Source of the DNA: an uncultured Prevotellaceae bacterium
GTDB lineage: Bacteria; Bacteroidota; Bacteroidia; Bacteroidales; Muribaculaceae
Direction: 5' to 3'
NCBI GenBank assembly: GCA_937896015.1
Contig: CALBLR010000438.1
Location: forward strand, 1-7,132
Length of the DNA stretch: 7,132 nt
In this document: in pieces, positions 1 through 6,907 of the stretch
Position numbering within the stretch: position 1 is the stretch's first letter
How the letters are laid out: each line of letters starts with the position of its first letter
The notes under the pieces: model-generated
What the model was told of the DNA's origin: nothing
Databases searched by the model: none
The model's input: only the letters and a program-made list of their open reading frames with translations
Translations under genes and position numbers: made by a program

Positions 1-1003
1 ATTTGCCGTCGTGCAGATATATGCCCCCGTGGGTCACGCGGCCGGTGGCGCTGTTGCCGAAGAACAGCAGGTCGCCAGGCTGGCACTGCTGCCAGTCGCT
101 GCCCTTGATTTTGAGGCCGGTGAGTGCCTGCTGCGAGGCGTCGCGCTGCAGAATGATGGCATTGCTGAAATAGCTCACCTTGCTAAGGCCGGAGCAGTCG
201 GTGACCTTGGTGGACGTGCCGCCCCACAGATAGCTCGAGCCCATCATGCGGAAGGCAGTCTTCTCGATTTGCTCCACGCTGAAGTCTTGCTTGCTCCAGG
301 CGGCGAAGTCGGCCACGCAGTTCTTCTCCACATAGCCCTGTCGGCCGTCGGGGGTGGCAAGCAGCACCCACTTGCCTTTTTCTCCCTTGTATTCAAGCAC
401 GTTGCCCTGCACAAGGTCGGTGACGGTCTGGTCGCCCTTGGGCTCAGTCACCAGGCGGGTGTCGTAGACGGTGACGATGCACCGGCGCGCGGCCTTCCAC
501 TGCTGCAGCTTGCCTGGGGTGACAAAGGTGAGCGAGTTGCCGGGCACATAGGCTATGTAGCTGTCGGGCGTCTGCACGCGATACCAGTCGCCGTCGGCGG
601 CAATCACCTTCACGGGAGTGCCCATTATGGCTTGTGTGGCCATTTCGGCCGAGTGTGCTCCGCTGGTGCGCAGCGTGGCTATCGAGAGTTTCACCAGAGC
701 CCAGCGGTGGTCGGCCGGCAGCGAGTTTTCAAGCACTATAAGCTGGTTGCTGCACTGCCCCACTCCGGCCTTGGCCAGAGCCTGCGTCACAGCGTCTTTT
801 TGCTCTTGAGTGCCCACGGTGCCCCATATGGTGGGCACGCCGTTCTGGTCGATGGTGTTCACGTCCCACACGGCAGTGCGCTTGTCGGGGGCAATTTCCT
901 TCTTAAGGTTTTGCAGCACCTCGGCCACGCTTTGCGCCGCCGCGGGCTGCCATGCTGCCAGAGCCATGGCGCCGGCAAGCAGTGCGTTTGCTATCTTCTT
1001 CAT
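1..1003 (-). CDS. Secreted SH3b-NlpC/P60 cysteine peptidase (YkfC-like), 3' end cut by window
   Basis: I translated this frame by hand from the ATG at 1003-1001; 334 residues are visible and the C-terminus lies beyond position 1. A signal peptide (starts MKKIANALLAGAMALAA) probably ends after Ala23 in QPAAA. Residues about 24-95 are an unassigned N-terminal region. Two bacterial SH3 (SH3b) domains follow, at about 103-160 (RTSGAHSAEM, then DGDWYRVQTPDSYIAYVPG) and 174-232 (GKWVLLATPDGRQGYV). An NlpC/P60 catalytic domain starts near 240: SSYLWGGTS at 256-264, catalytic Cys270 in DCSGL, GDLLFFG at 310-316 and catalytic His325 in RVTHGGIYL. The third catalytic polar residue should lie just past the edge. 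This architecture matches gamma-D-glutamyl-diamino-acid endopeptidases that trim murein stem peptides; the exact substrate is inference. The gene starts 38 bases after the stop of the transglutaminase-like gene and is probably cotranscribed with it. The long plus-strand reading frame over the same bases is a shadow. Confidence 0.93.
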   Translation of the reverse strand, partial: MKKIANALLAGAMALAAWQPAAAQSVAEVLQNLKKEIAPDKRTAVWDVNTIDQNGVPTIWGTVGTQEQKDAVTQALAKAGVGQCSNQLIVLENSLPADHRWALVKLSIATLRTSGAHSAEMATQAIMGTPVKVIAADGDWYRVQTPDSYIAYVPGNSLTFVTPGKLQQWKAARRCIVTVYDTRLVTEPKGDQTVTDLVQGNVLEYKGEKGKWVLLATPDGRQGYVEKNCVADFAAWSKQDFSVEQIEKTAFRMMGSSYLWGGTSTKVTDCSGLSKVSYFSNAIILQRDASQQALTGLKIKGSDWQQCQPGDLLFFGNSATGRVTHGGIYLHDGK

Positions 1004-1041
1004 TGCGTCTTATTAATGTTGTCTTAGTTGAGTCGATTGAA

Positions 1042-2475
1042 TTATTTCACCACGCCCAGCGGCTCCATGGAGTCGAGGCTGAAGTGCGAGTGCCACTTGT
1101 CGTAATAGAGGTTGCCTCCGCGCCACTCCACCTCTCCGGCCTGGAAGTCGACCGTCTCGCTGCGGATATACTTTTTGGCGGGCGACAGCGGCTGCCCCAC
1201 GGCCTCGTTGCTGGCCATGCGGTACACGTCGAGGCCGCTGGCATAGTAGTCTTCCATGCTGGTGTCCACCACATCACGCCCGAACGACGGGTCGACGGGC
1301 ACCCAGCCCACGCCCTCGTAGTAGGTCTCGGCCCAGTCGTGGAAGTTGAGCGCGCCGGGGTGCAGCATGTAGCCGCTCTCCCAGCGCGAGGGAATGCCCA
1401 GGGCGCGCGTCAGGGTGATGTAGAGCAGCGCCACCTGGCCGCAGTCGCCGTGGCGGTTGAGCAGCACATACTCGGGGATGTTGGCAATGGTGCTGTATTC
1501 GCGGGCGCCGGCCCAGGGAAACTGGCGGCTTATCCAGCAGTATATCATGTTGGCCTGCAGCACGGGGTTGGTCTCGCTGCCCACAATGCTGCGGGCCAGG
1601 CTGCGCAGCGAGTCGGTGATGACCACGTGGCGGCCCTCGCTGCCCGTGTACAGCTTATAGTCGTCCTTGCTCTTGTCGTAGGGCCTGGCCATGGCCAGCA
1701 GGTCTTGCTTGGCAATGTGGCGCTCGCCCACGTCGTAGCTGAAGGTGTATTCAAAGTGCGTGGGCTTGCCCTTCTCGGCCTTGGCCTCCATATACACGGT
1801 GTGGTGCTTGCTGCCCTCACTGTAGGTGACGTCGCGGTTGGCCGACTCAAGCTTGATGTTGCGCTGGCGCATGTTGGCGTAGGGGAAGGGCATCCACACG
1901 CGCAGCGTCTCGCCTGCCGGCACGGCGTCGGCATTGACGTCGAGGGTGAATGTGACGCGGGCGTGGTGCCAGTCGCGCACGCCGGCATTGTCGCTGGGGT
2001 GGCTCATGGCGCGGGCATAGTAGCCACGGTATTGCTCAAACGCCTCTTCCTTGTCCTGCTGATGCTGCTCGGCCAGCTCGTCGGCCATGAGCCACAGGTT
2101 GCGCACGGCCTTGCGAAACCAGCACTCCTTGCCGTCGATGTTCATCACCTCGAGTTTGCGCTGGCCCTTCCAGGCCTCTATCTGCTCGTCGGTGACCTGA
2201 GGCATGCGCTCGCGAATCTGCTTCACGCCGTCGGCAGGGTCGAGGGTGAAGTCCATGCGTATGCGCTGCATTATCTGCCTTATCGAGTCGATTTGCACCG
2301 CGGCGGCCTTGCGCTCGCCGCGCGGCAGAGAGTTCATGATTTTCTCAGCCTTCTTAAATTCGCCCTGGGCCACACAGCGGTCTACGGTGGCGCGCCAGGG
2401 CGCATTGCCGGCGGCGGCACACACGCCTATCGAGGCGGCAGCCATCAGAGCCATTAACGAAAGTCTCGTCTTCAT
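1042..2475 (-). CDS. Secreted transglutaminase-like (papain-fold) domain protein
   Basis: The protein has 477 residues from the ATG at 2475. An in-frame TTG two codons upstream (2481) would give 479 residues, but the ATG gives a cleaner signal peptide (MKTRLSLMALMAAASIGVCAAA, cleavage probably after CAAA). Counting from the ATG, residues 25-155 are charged and probably helical, rich in K/E/R/Q. Residues 168-255 are beta-rich, like the Ig-like domain that often precedes this catalytic core. The transglutaminase-like core spans about 290-410: Cys345 in HGDCGQ, His379 in NFHDWAETY and Asp395 in PVDPSFG form a complete Cys-His-Asp triad. About 80 residues follow, ending MEPLGVVK. Bacterial members of this family act as proteases, peptide hydrolases or cross-linkers; the sequence does not decide which. 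It is the first gene of a probable two-or-more-gene operon with the NlpC/P60 peptidase, suggesting a shared extracytoplasmic peptide or murein substrate. No Shine-Dalgarno is evident. Confidence 0.93.
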   Translation of the reverse strand: MKTRLSLMALMAAASIGVCAAAGNAPWRATVDRCVAQGEFKKAEKIMNSLPRGERKAAAVQIDSIRQIMQRIRMDFTLDPADGVKQIRERMPQVTDEQIEAWKGQRKLEVMNIDGKECWFRKAVRNLWLMADELAEQHQQDKEEAFEQYRGYYARAMSHPSDNAGVRDWHHARVTFTLDVNADAVPAGETLRVWMPFPYANMRQRNIKLESANRDVTYSEGSKHHTVYMEAKAEKGKPTHFEYTFSYDVGERHIAKQDLLAMARPYDKSKDDYKLYTGSEGRHVVITDSLRSLARSIVGSETNPVLQANMIYCWISRQFPWAGAREYSTIANIPEYVLLNRHGDCGQVALLYITLTRALGIPSRWESGYMLHPGALNFHDWAETYYEGVGWVPVDPSFGRDVVDTSMEDYYASGLDVYRMASNEAVGQPLSPAKKYIRSETVDFQAGEVEWRGGNLYYDKWHSHFSLDSMEPLGVVK

Positions 2476-2548
2476 CCACAAATTGAATTATCGGGTTACA
2501 TTAATTAAACCACGGCCTTGCCCAAGCAGAGACTGTGTATATTACTTA

Positions 2549-2556
2549 CAAAAATA
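2549..2556 (-). promoter_or_regulatory. Candidate -7 box for the leftward transglutaminase/NlpC operon
   Basis: Read on the minus strand this is TATTTTTG, a perfect match to the Bacteroidetes -7 consensus TAnnTTTG. Transcription would start near 2543, leaving a leader of about 68 bases before the ATG at 2475. I see no good TTTG-type -33 box at the expected distance, so the assignment rests on the -7 box and position alone. A second perfect match, TATATTTG, lies at 2640-2633 and also lacks a well-placed -33 box; either or both may be used. Confidence 0.4.
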
Positions 2557-2624
2557 CAATAAAATTTCATTTCATCGGCTATAATCTTTGACTTCATTAG
2601 CCGCAAGGCATCAGTTTTTTGAAA

Positions 2625-2659
2625 TTTGTTGCCAAATATACTATTTTTTATTAATTTAG
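2625..2659 (+). promoter_or_regulatory. Candidate promoter for the nitroreductase-family gene
   Basis: A TTTGTTG stretch (2625-2631) offers a -33 TTG at 2629-2631. After 20 bases comes TAATTTAG (2652-2659), which matches the Bacteroidetes -7 box TAnnTTTG except at one base. The start of transcription would fall near 2666, giving a leader of about 24 bases. The spacing suits the known sigma-ABfr-type promoter. It overlaps the region that must also hold the leftward promoter, so the 2476-2689 spacer is a compact divergent control region. Confidence 0.4.
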
Positions 2660-2689
2660 CGCATCATCAACATTAACACCCTACACGCT

Positions 2690-3373
2690 ATGGACATCAA
2701 CGAGGCTATAAAGTTGCGCCACTCGGTGAGGGCCTACACGGCCCAGCCACTAAGCGACGAGGAAAAGAGCATACTGAACAGTTGCATCGCCGACTGCAAC
2801 GCCAAGGGCCACCTGCGGCTGCAGCTGGTGTGCAGCGAACCCAATGCCTTCAAATGCTTTTTGGCACGTTACGGCAAGTTTAGCGGCGTGGCCAACTACA
2901 TTGCCATGGTCGGCCCAAAGGGCGACAGCCTGGACGAGCGCGTGGGATACTTTGGCGAGCGGGTGGCCCTGCTGGCACAGACGCTGGGGCTCAACACGTG
3001 CTGGGTGGGAATGTCGTATAAAAAAGTGGAAGGGGCCTACACGGTGGGCAGCGGCGAGAAGCTGGTGTGCCTGGTGGCTCTGGGCCACGGCGCCACACAG
3101 GGCGTGCAGCACCGCTGCAAAAAGGCTGCGCAGGTGAGCCGCAACCTGAGCGGGGCTGCTGAGCCGCCCGAGTGGTTTGAGCGCGGAGTGGAGTCGGCAC
3201 TGCTGGCCCCCACGGCTCTCAACCAGCAAAAATTCACCTTCACACTGCTGCCCGACGGGCGCACGGTGAGGGCCGAGGCCGGCCGGGGCTTCTACACCAA
3301 GGTGGACCTGGGCATAGCCAAATATCACTTTGAGGCTGGCGCCGGGGTGAGCAACTTCGGGTGGGAGGAGTAA
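2690..3373 (+). CDS. Nitroreductase-family FMN-dependent oxidoreductase (TM1586-like)
   Basis: A cytoplasmic protein of 227 residues with no signal peptide or membrane segment. It opens MDINEAIKLRHSVRAY, where the Arg-His-Ser-Val-Arg motif (10-14) is the usual N-terminal FMN-phosphate-binding motif of the nitroreductase fold. The segment at 86-107 (GYFGERVALLAQTLGLNTCW) matches the family's central helix and the following strand. A second half-motif at 168-184 (ESALLAPTALNQQKFTF) and the C-terminal VDLGIAKYHFE (205-215) are typical of the putative TM1586-type nitroreductases, a compact subfamily in which the two flavin-binding halves are arranged differently from classical NfsB. Enzymes of this fold reduce nitro, quinone or other substrates with NAD(P)H; the substrate here cannot be read from the sequence. 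It stands alone between the divergent spacer and a hairpin, so it is probably monocistronic. The start is supported by the position of the RHSVR motif; there is no clear Shine-Dalgarno. Confidence 0.9.
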   Translation: MDINEAIKLRHSVRAYTAQPLSDEEKSILNSCIADCNAKGHLRLQLVCSEPNAFKCFLARYGKFSGVANYIAMVGPKGDSLDERVGYFGERVALLAQTLGLNTCWVGMSYKKVEGAYTVGSGEKLVCLVALGHGATQGVQHRCKKAAQVSRNLSGAAEPPEWFERGVESALLAPTALNQQKFTFTLLPDGRTVRAEAGRGFYTKVDLGIAKYHFEAGAGVSNFGWEE

Positions 3374-3386
3374 GCCCCCACCCTTC

Positions 3387-3431
3387 CGCGGCAAGAGTGC
3401 GGCGGCCATCAAGCCGCCCCACCTTGCCGCG
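3387..3431 (+). terminator. Hairpin after the nitroreductase gene, probable terminator
   Basis: The structure begins 13 bases after the stop codon. The outer arms CGCGGCAAG (3387-3395) and CTTGCCGCG (3423-3431) pair perfectly over 9 bp. After a bulged A (3396) come 3 bp (3397-3399 with 3420-3422), a C-C mismatch, and 6 bp (3401-3406 with 3413-3418) closing a 6-base loop CATCAA. That makes 18 bp in all, mostly G-C. No T-run follows, so it is not a textbook intrinsic terminator; it could equally act as a 3' end stabiliser. Confidence 0.6.
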
Positions 3432-3501
3432 CATGCACACACACTTTGCCATGATGCCATGCACACGGCGCCAACAGACGGACAACAACGATTGCAACAT
3501 A

Positions 3502-3548
3502 TATATTTTACTAACTAATAATAATAACAACACAAGAGAAAACAAGGT
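3502..3548 (+). promoter_or_regulatory. Candidate -7 box and A-rich leader of the large secreted-protein gene
   Basis: TATATTTT at 3502-3509 matches the Bacteroidetes -7 box TAnnTTTG at all but the last base. The remaining bases to the ATG at 3549 are strikingly rich in A and nearly free of structure (ACTAACTAATAATAATAACA and onward), the kind of leader that drives translation initiation in Bacteroidetes in place of a Shine-Dalgarno. The AAGG at 3544-3547 is only one base from the ATG, too close to act as one. I find no -33 box at the right distance, so the promoter part is weak. Confidence 0.3.
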
Positions 3549-6500
3549 ATGAAAAAAAGACTACTTTTCGTGCTTGCAGCCCTGCTCACCATCTTGCCAC
3601 AGGTGGCAATGGCGGCCGAGCTGACGTGGTCGTTCGACTGGCCAAAGAGCGCCACCGACAAGACCTCGGAAGGATTCTACAACTTCGGCAGCAGCGCAGT
3701 GGAGAAAGATGTGTACACCGCCACAATGAACGGTGTGGAATGGAGCGCCTCGGCAGTGGGCACACACCGCTATGCCTACACCAAGACCAGCGGCCAGTAC
3801 ATTGGCAGCGCGGGCGAGGCCCCCACCAGCGCCACCCTGTGGACCACAGGCTTTGTGGGCAAGGTGAAGGCGGTGCGCATATCGGCGCGCGTGCAAAAGG
3901 ACACCTATGCCGGCACAGTGGCCGTGAGCGTCAACGGCCAAGCCTACCAGTGCGCAGGCAGCGCCACGGCAAGCCTCAATGGCACCGTGGCCGAGTATGA
4001 GTTTACCACAGCCGGCGGCGCCGTGCCGCAGGAGGGCAAGCTGCAAATCGACCTGAAGCAGACCAGCGACCAGCGCGGCCCGCTGTATGTGAAAAAGCTC
4101 GAGGTGGTGTATGAGCAGGAGGCGTCGGCCGTGGCCGCACCGATGTTCACCCCTGCGGCAGGCACATACGACGCTGCCCAGCAGGTGACCATCAGCGCCG
4201 CCAAGGGCGACATCTACTACACCACCGACGGCAGCAACCCGCGCATTGAGGGCGGCACGCGCCAGCAGTATGCCGGCCCCGTTGCAGTGGCCGCCACCGC
4301 CACGCTCAAGGCCGTGGCCAAAGACGGCGACACCTACAGCGATGTGGCCGAGGCCAAATATGTGATTCGCAAAGACCCGCAGCTCAAATTCTACAAGGAC
4401 AGCGTGGCCATCAACTCGGGCGACGACGGATATGCCGACCTGCTCAACCCCAACAAGCTCTCGCCCATCACCTACAAGTCGTCGGCATGGGACGTGTGCT
4501 CGGTCGACAAAGACGGCATCCTGTATTCGTCGTATGTGAAAGCGACCCAGACGGTGACCATCACGGCCACATTTGCCGGCAATGCCGACTATCTGCCGGG
4601 CACGGCCACCATGAAGGTGACCGTGGTGGCGCGCACGCCGCTCAAGACGCCCGTGGTGACGCCCAACGGCGGCACATTCACCGAGCCTGCGCAAGTAAAA
4701 ATCAGCACCGACGACGCCAACGCCGTCACCATTTGGTACTCCACCAGCGTGAAGAGCGCCGAGGAGTTTGAAGAGAGCGACTCCACCCAGTCGGTGGTGG
4801 TAGAGGGCAAGGAGGCCACACTCACCATCGACAAGACGTGCACGCTGTATGTGATGACGCGCGGCTACAACGTGAACAGCGATGTGGTGGAGGCAAAATT
4901 TGTGATCAACGAGCCGCTTGAGGCCGACTTCACCACCGACAAGGCGCTGAAGACGGTGTATGCCCAGGGATTTGACTCGGCCGACGGCATGACCGGCTGG
5001 ACCGCTGGCAGCGGCTGGAAGCTGGCCAACAAAAACTTTGGCAAAATCGACGCCAGCGATGTGACTTCGATTAGCATAGGCTACAACGACGGCAACGGCT
5101 CATCGACGCTCGAAAGCCCCGAGCTGACCATAGGCGACGGAAGCAAGGTGGAATTCTACGCCTACTTCCAAGCCCCCTACCTCATCTACGGCAAATGGAC
5201 GTTCAACGTGACCGACCAGGCCACAGGCCAGAGCACAACGCTGCTCAACGCCTTCAACTGGGCGCAAGACAACGCCTACACCGGCCCCAACTGGAACAAG
5301 TTCAGCTTCGATCTCGCCGCCTACGCCGGCAAGAAGGTGAAATTCCAATTCCTGTATCCGTTCGGCGGCGAAGACCTCGCCATCGACGGCTTCCGCATAG
5401 CGCAGCCCGACCCTGCCGCAGCCGAGACGATACGCATATTCGAGGGCGACAGCATAGTGTTCACCAGCACCTCGAAGGGCGACCCCGAATCGCTCAAATG
5501 GGAGTTTCAGGGCGGCTCACCCGAAAGCAGCACGGCCCAGAGCCAGGCGGTGAAGTATGACGCCGCAGGCACCTACGACGTGACCCTGACCGCCACACGC
5601 GGCCAGCAGACGGCCACCAAGACGCGCAAGGCCATGGTGGTGGTGGCGCAGAAGGCCCCCACGGCGCTCATAGGTCTGCCCGAGGAGGGATATGAGTCGC
5701 CCTTCGTGGGCGTGTTTGTGCCCCTCAATGTGCCCGTCAAGTTCCGCGACCTCTCCTCGGGCAGCCCCACTGCGTGGAACTGGGTGTTCCAGAACGCCGA
5801 CATCGACAAGAGCACCGAGCAGAACCCCACAGTCACGTTTGTGAAAAAGGGCACCGTGAGCGTTGGCCTCACAGCCAAAAACGCCGCCGGACAGAGCAAC
5901 GACATTCTGCAATATGCCATCCAGGCCGGCGGAGCGCAATATGTGTGGAACATCAGCAGCGAGGAGAACTCCAGCCTGCAGAAGATTGCCCTGGGCTACT
6001 ATGGCAACTATGCGGGCAGCAACTGGCTGGGCATCGACAAATATGCCGAGCGCTACCAGGCTCCGCTGGCCGACGCAACCATCGACAGCCTCAACATATA
6101 CTTCGCATCGGTGACGAGCATCAACCCCAGCGACGAGATTAAGGTGACCATCAACGCCGTGGCCGACAACCGCGAGCCTGGCGAAGTGCTGGCTTCGGCC
6201 AGCGTCAAGGCCGGCGACCTGAAGTATAGCGACTACGACTATCTGGCCACCACGCTCAAGCTCGACAAGACGGTGAAGCTGGCCAAGGGCACGCCGTTCT
6301 TCATCACCGTGGGCCCATTCCCCAACGGCTCGATGGAGACATCGCCCTACACCAGCGACGACATTGCCATATTCTGCCTGCGCCGCCCCGTGGGCCAGAA
6401 GACCACCACATGGCAGCTGGTGGAAGACCAGGATGAAAAGGGCAACGGCCTCGGCACCTACAAGTGGTATGAAAACACCGACGACCCCGTGTCGATGGCC

Positions 6501-6686
6501 ATAGCGCCAGTGGTGAGCTACGACGGCGTGGCCACTGGCGTGACCGACGCCACCATGCCCAAGGCCGAGGCGGTGATAACCGACGTGTACACCATCGACG
6601 GCCGCCGCATAGCAGCGCCGCGCAAGGGCGAGATTAGCATCGTCCGCTACAGCGACGGCACCTGCCGCAAAGTGATAGTGCGCTAA
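3549..6686 (+). CDS. Large secreted multidomain protein: chitobiase-C-like, Ig-like, anchor-J-like, two PKD domains, T9SS-like tail
   Basis: The protein has 1045 residues. A signal peptide (MKKRLLFVLAALLTILPQVAMA) probably ends near residue 22. Approximate layout: 24-188, unassigned beta-rich domain; 195-273, chitobiase/hexosaminidase C-terminal-like module (PMFTPAAGTYDAAQQVTISA, IYYTTDGSNP); 275-360, BIG2-like Ig module (SSAWDVCSVDKDGIL, VTITATFAGNADYLPGTAT); 364-454, second chitobiase-C-like module (PVVTPNGGTFTEPAQVKIS, IWYSTS); 470-619, cleaved-adhesin or choice-of-anchor-J-like module (FDSADGMTGWT near the start, DLAIDGFRIAQ at the end); 627-699 and 705-790, two PKD domains (AAGTYDVTLTATRG, PTAWNWVFQNA); 795-990, unassigned beta-rich domain; 1008-1045, a tail (DVYTIDGRRI to CRKVIVR) resembling the Por/T9SS sorting domain. 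No protease or glycosidase catalytic signature is visible, so it may be a surface adhesin or a glycan- or protein-binding protein. Function is unknown; the module calls are pattern recognition, not a profile search. Confidence 0.9.
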   Translation: MKKRLLFVLAALLTILPQVAMAAELTWSFDWPKSATDKTSEGFYNFGSSAVEKDVYTATMNGVEWSASAVGTHRYAYTKTSGQYIGSAGEAPTSATLWTTGFVGKVKAVRISARVQKDTYAGTVAVSVNGQAYQCAGSATASLNGTVAEYEFTTAGGAVPQEGKLQIDLKQTSDQRGPLYVKKLEVVYEQEASAVAAPMFTPAAGTYDAAQQVTISAAKGDIYYTTDGSNPRIEGGTRQQYAGPVAVAATATLKAVAKDGDTYSDVAEAKYVIRKDPQLKFYKDSVAINSGDDGYADLLNPNKLSPITYKSSAWDVCSVDKDGILYSSYVKATQTVTITATFAGNADYLPGTATMKVTVVARTPLKTPVVTPNGGTFTEPAQVKISTDDANAVTIWYSTSVKSAEEFEESDSTQSVVVEGKEATLTIDKTCTLYVMTRGYNVNSDVVEAKFVINEPLEADFTTDKALKTVYAQGFDSADGMTGWTAGSGWKLANKNFGKIDASDVTSISIGYNDGNGSSTLESPELTIGDGSKVEFYAYFQAPYLIYGKWTFNVTDQATGQSTTLLNAFNWAQDNAYTGPNWNKFSFDLAAYAGKKVKFQFLYPFGGEDLAIDGFRIAQPDPAAAETIRIFEGDSIVFTSTSKGDPESLKWEFQGGSPESSTAQSQAVKYDAAGTYDVTLTATRGQQTATKTRKAMVVVAQKAPTALIGLPEEGYESPFVGVFVPLNVPVKFRDLSSGSPTAWNWVFQNADIDKSTEQNPTVTFVKKGTVSVGLTAKNAAGQSNDILQYAIQAGGAQYVWNISSEENSSLQKIALGYYGNYAGSNWLGIDKYAERYQAPLADATIDSLNIYFASVTSINPSDEIKVTINAVADNREPGEVLASASVKAGDLKYSDYDYLATTLKLDKTVKLAKGTPFFITVGPFPNGSMETSPYTSDDIAIFCLRRPVGQKTTTWQLVEDQDEKGNGLGTYKWYENTDDPVSMAIAPVVSYDGVATGVTDATMPKAEAVITDVYTIDGRRIAAPRKGEISIVRYSDGTCRKVIVR

Positions 6687-6712
6687 GCGCCATCACCACA
6701 TCAACCCACCCA

Positions 6713-6756
6713 CGAATCAGGGCCACCCGGACAGCCGTCCGGGTGGCCCTGATTCG
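6713..6756 (+). terminator. Perfect 20-bp stem with 4-base loop after the large gene
   Basis: The arms at 6713-6732 and 6737-6756 are exact reverse complements around the loop AGCC, 26 bases after the stop of the large gene. The stem is mostly G-C in its loop-proximal half. It is followed by CATTGCTCC, not a T-run, so it is an atypical terminator. It may work as a terminator in either direction or protect the transcript's 3' end. The perfect arms also leave open a mobile or repeat origin. Confidence 0.6.
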
Positions 6757-6790
6757 CATTGCTCCCCCTGCAGCGCGAAACAACTCGGCT

Positions 6791-6814
6791 GTAGGGACGT
6801 GGCATGCCACGTCC
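6791..6814 (+). repeat. REP-like element, left copy (GTAG plus 20-base palindrome)
   Basis: The tetranucleotide GTAG (6791-6794) is followed directly by GGACGTGGCATGCCACGTCC (6795-6814), a perfect palindrome that can fold as an 8-bp stem with a CATG loop. A 5' GTAG next to a palindrome is the hallmark of REP elements acted on by REP-associated tyrosine transposases. A second copy lies inverted at 6908-6931. Confidence 0.75.
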
Positions 6815-6907
6815 ACCGCAATTTAATGCCAATCAGTCGATTACAGTGCGGGGCATCTGGTGTGATTTTGCTTTCGTGGGCTGGTTTGCTGGGGGGCTAC
6901 GCCCGGC
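6815..6907. other. 93-base spacer between the two REP-like copies
   Basis: This interval is bounded exactly by the two inverted palindromes and holds no credible gene. Its right part is G-rich (GCTGGGGGGCTACGCCCGGC at 6888-6907) and its left part is AT-richer. In bacterial interspersed mosaic elements the linker between inverted REPs is often conserved between copies, but conservation cannot be judged from a single copy. Confidence 0.5.

Noticed and set aside
11..1027. 338-residue plus-strand open frame at the left end
   Set aside because: It is antisense to the NlpC/P60 peptidase, whose motifs are all in the minus strand. The composition is shadow-like.
952..2457. 501-residue plus-strand open frame antisense to the transglutaminase-like gene
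   Set aside because: It is a shadow of GC-rich codon use: repetitive Ala/Val/His/Gly content and no recognisable domain, while the minus strand has a signal peptide and a full catalytic triad.
2407..2475. Lipobox around SIGVC in the transglutaminase-like signal peptide
   Set aside because: Val precedes the Cys, whereas signal peptidase II sites need Gly, Ala or Ser there. Signal peptidase I cleavage after CAAA is more likely.
2479..2481. TTG as start of the transglutaminase-like gene
   Set aside because: The ATG two codons downstream (2475) gives a normal signal peptide and needs no rare start codon.
2750..3466. 238-residue minus-strand open frame over the nitroreductase gene
   Set aside because: It overlaps the whole nitroreductase gene and the hairpin after it, and shows no family features.
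3561..4694. 377-residue minus-strand open frame within the large secreted-protein gene
   Set aside because: His/Gly/Ala/Arg-rich shadow frame with no domain. The plus strand carries the signal peptide and recognisable modules.
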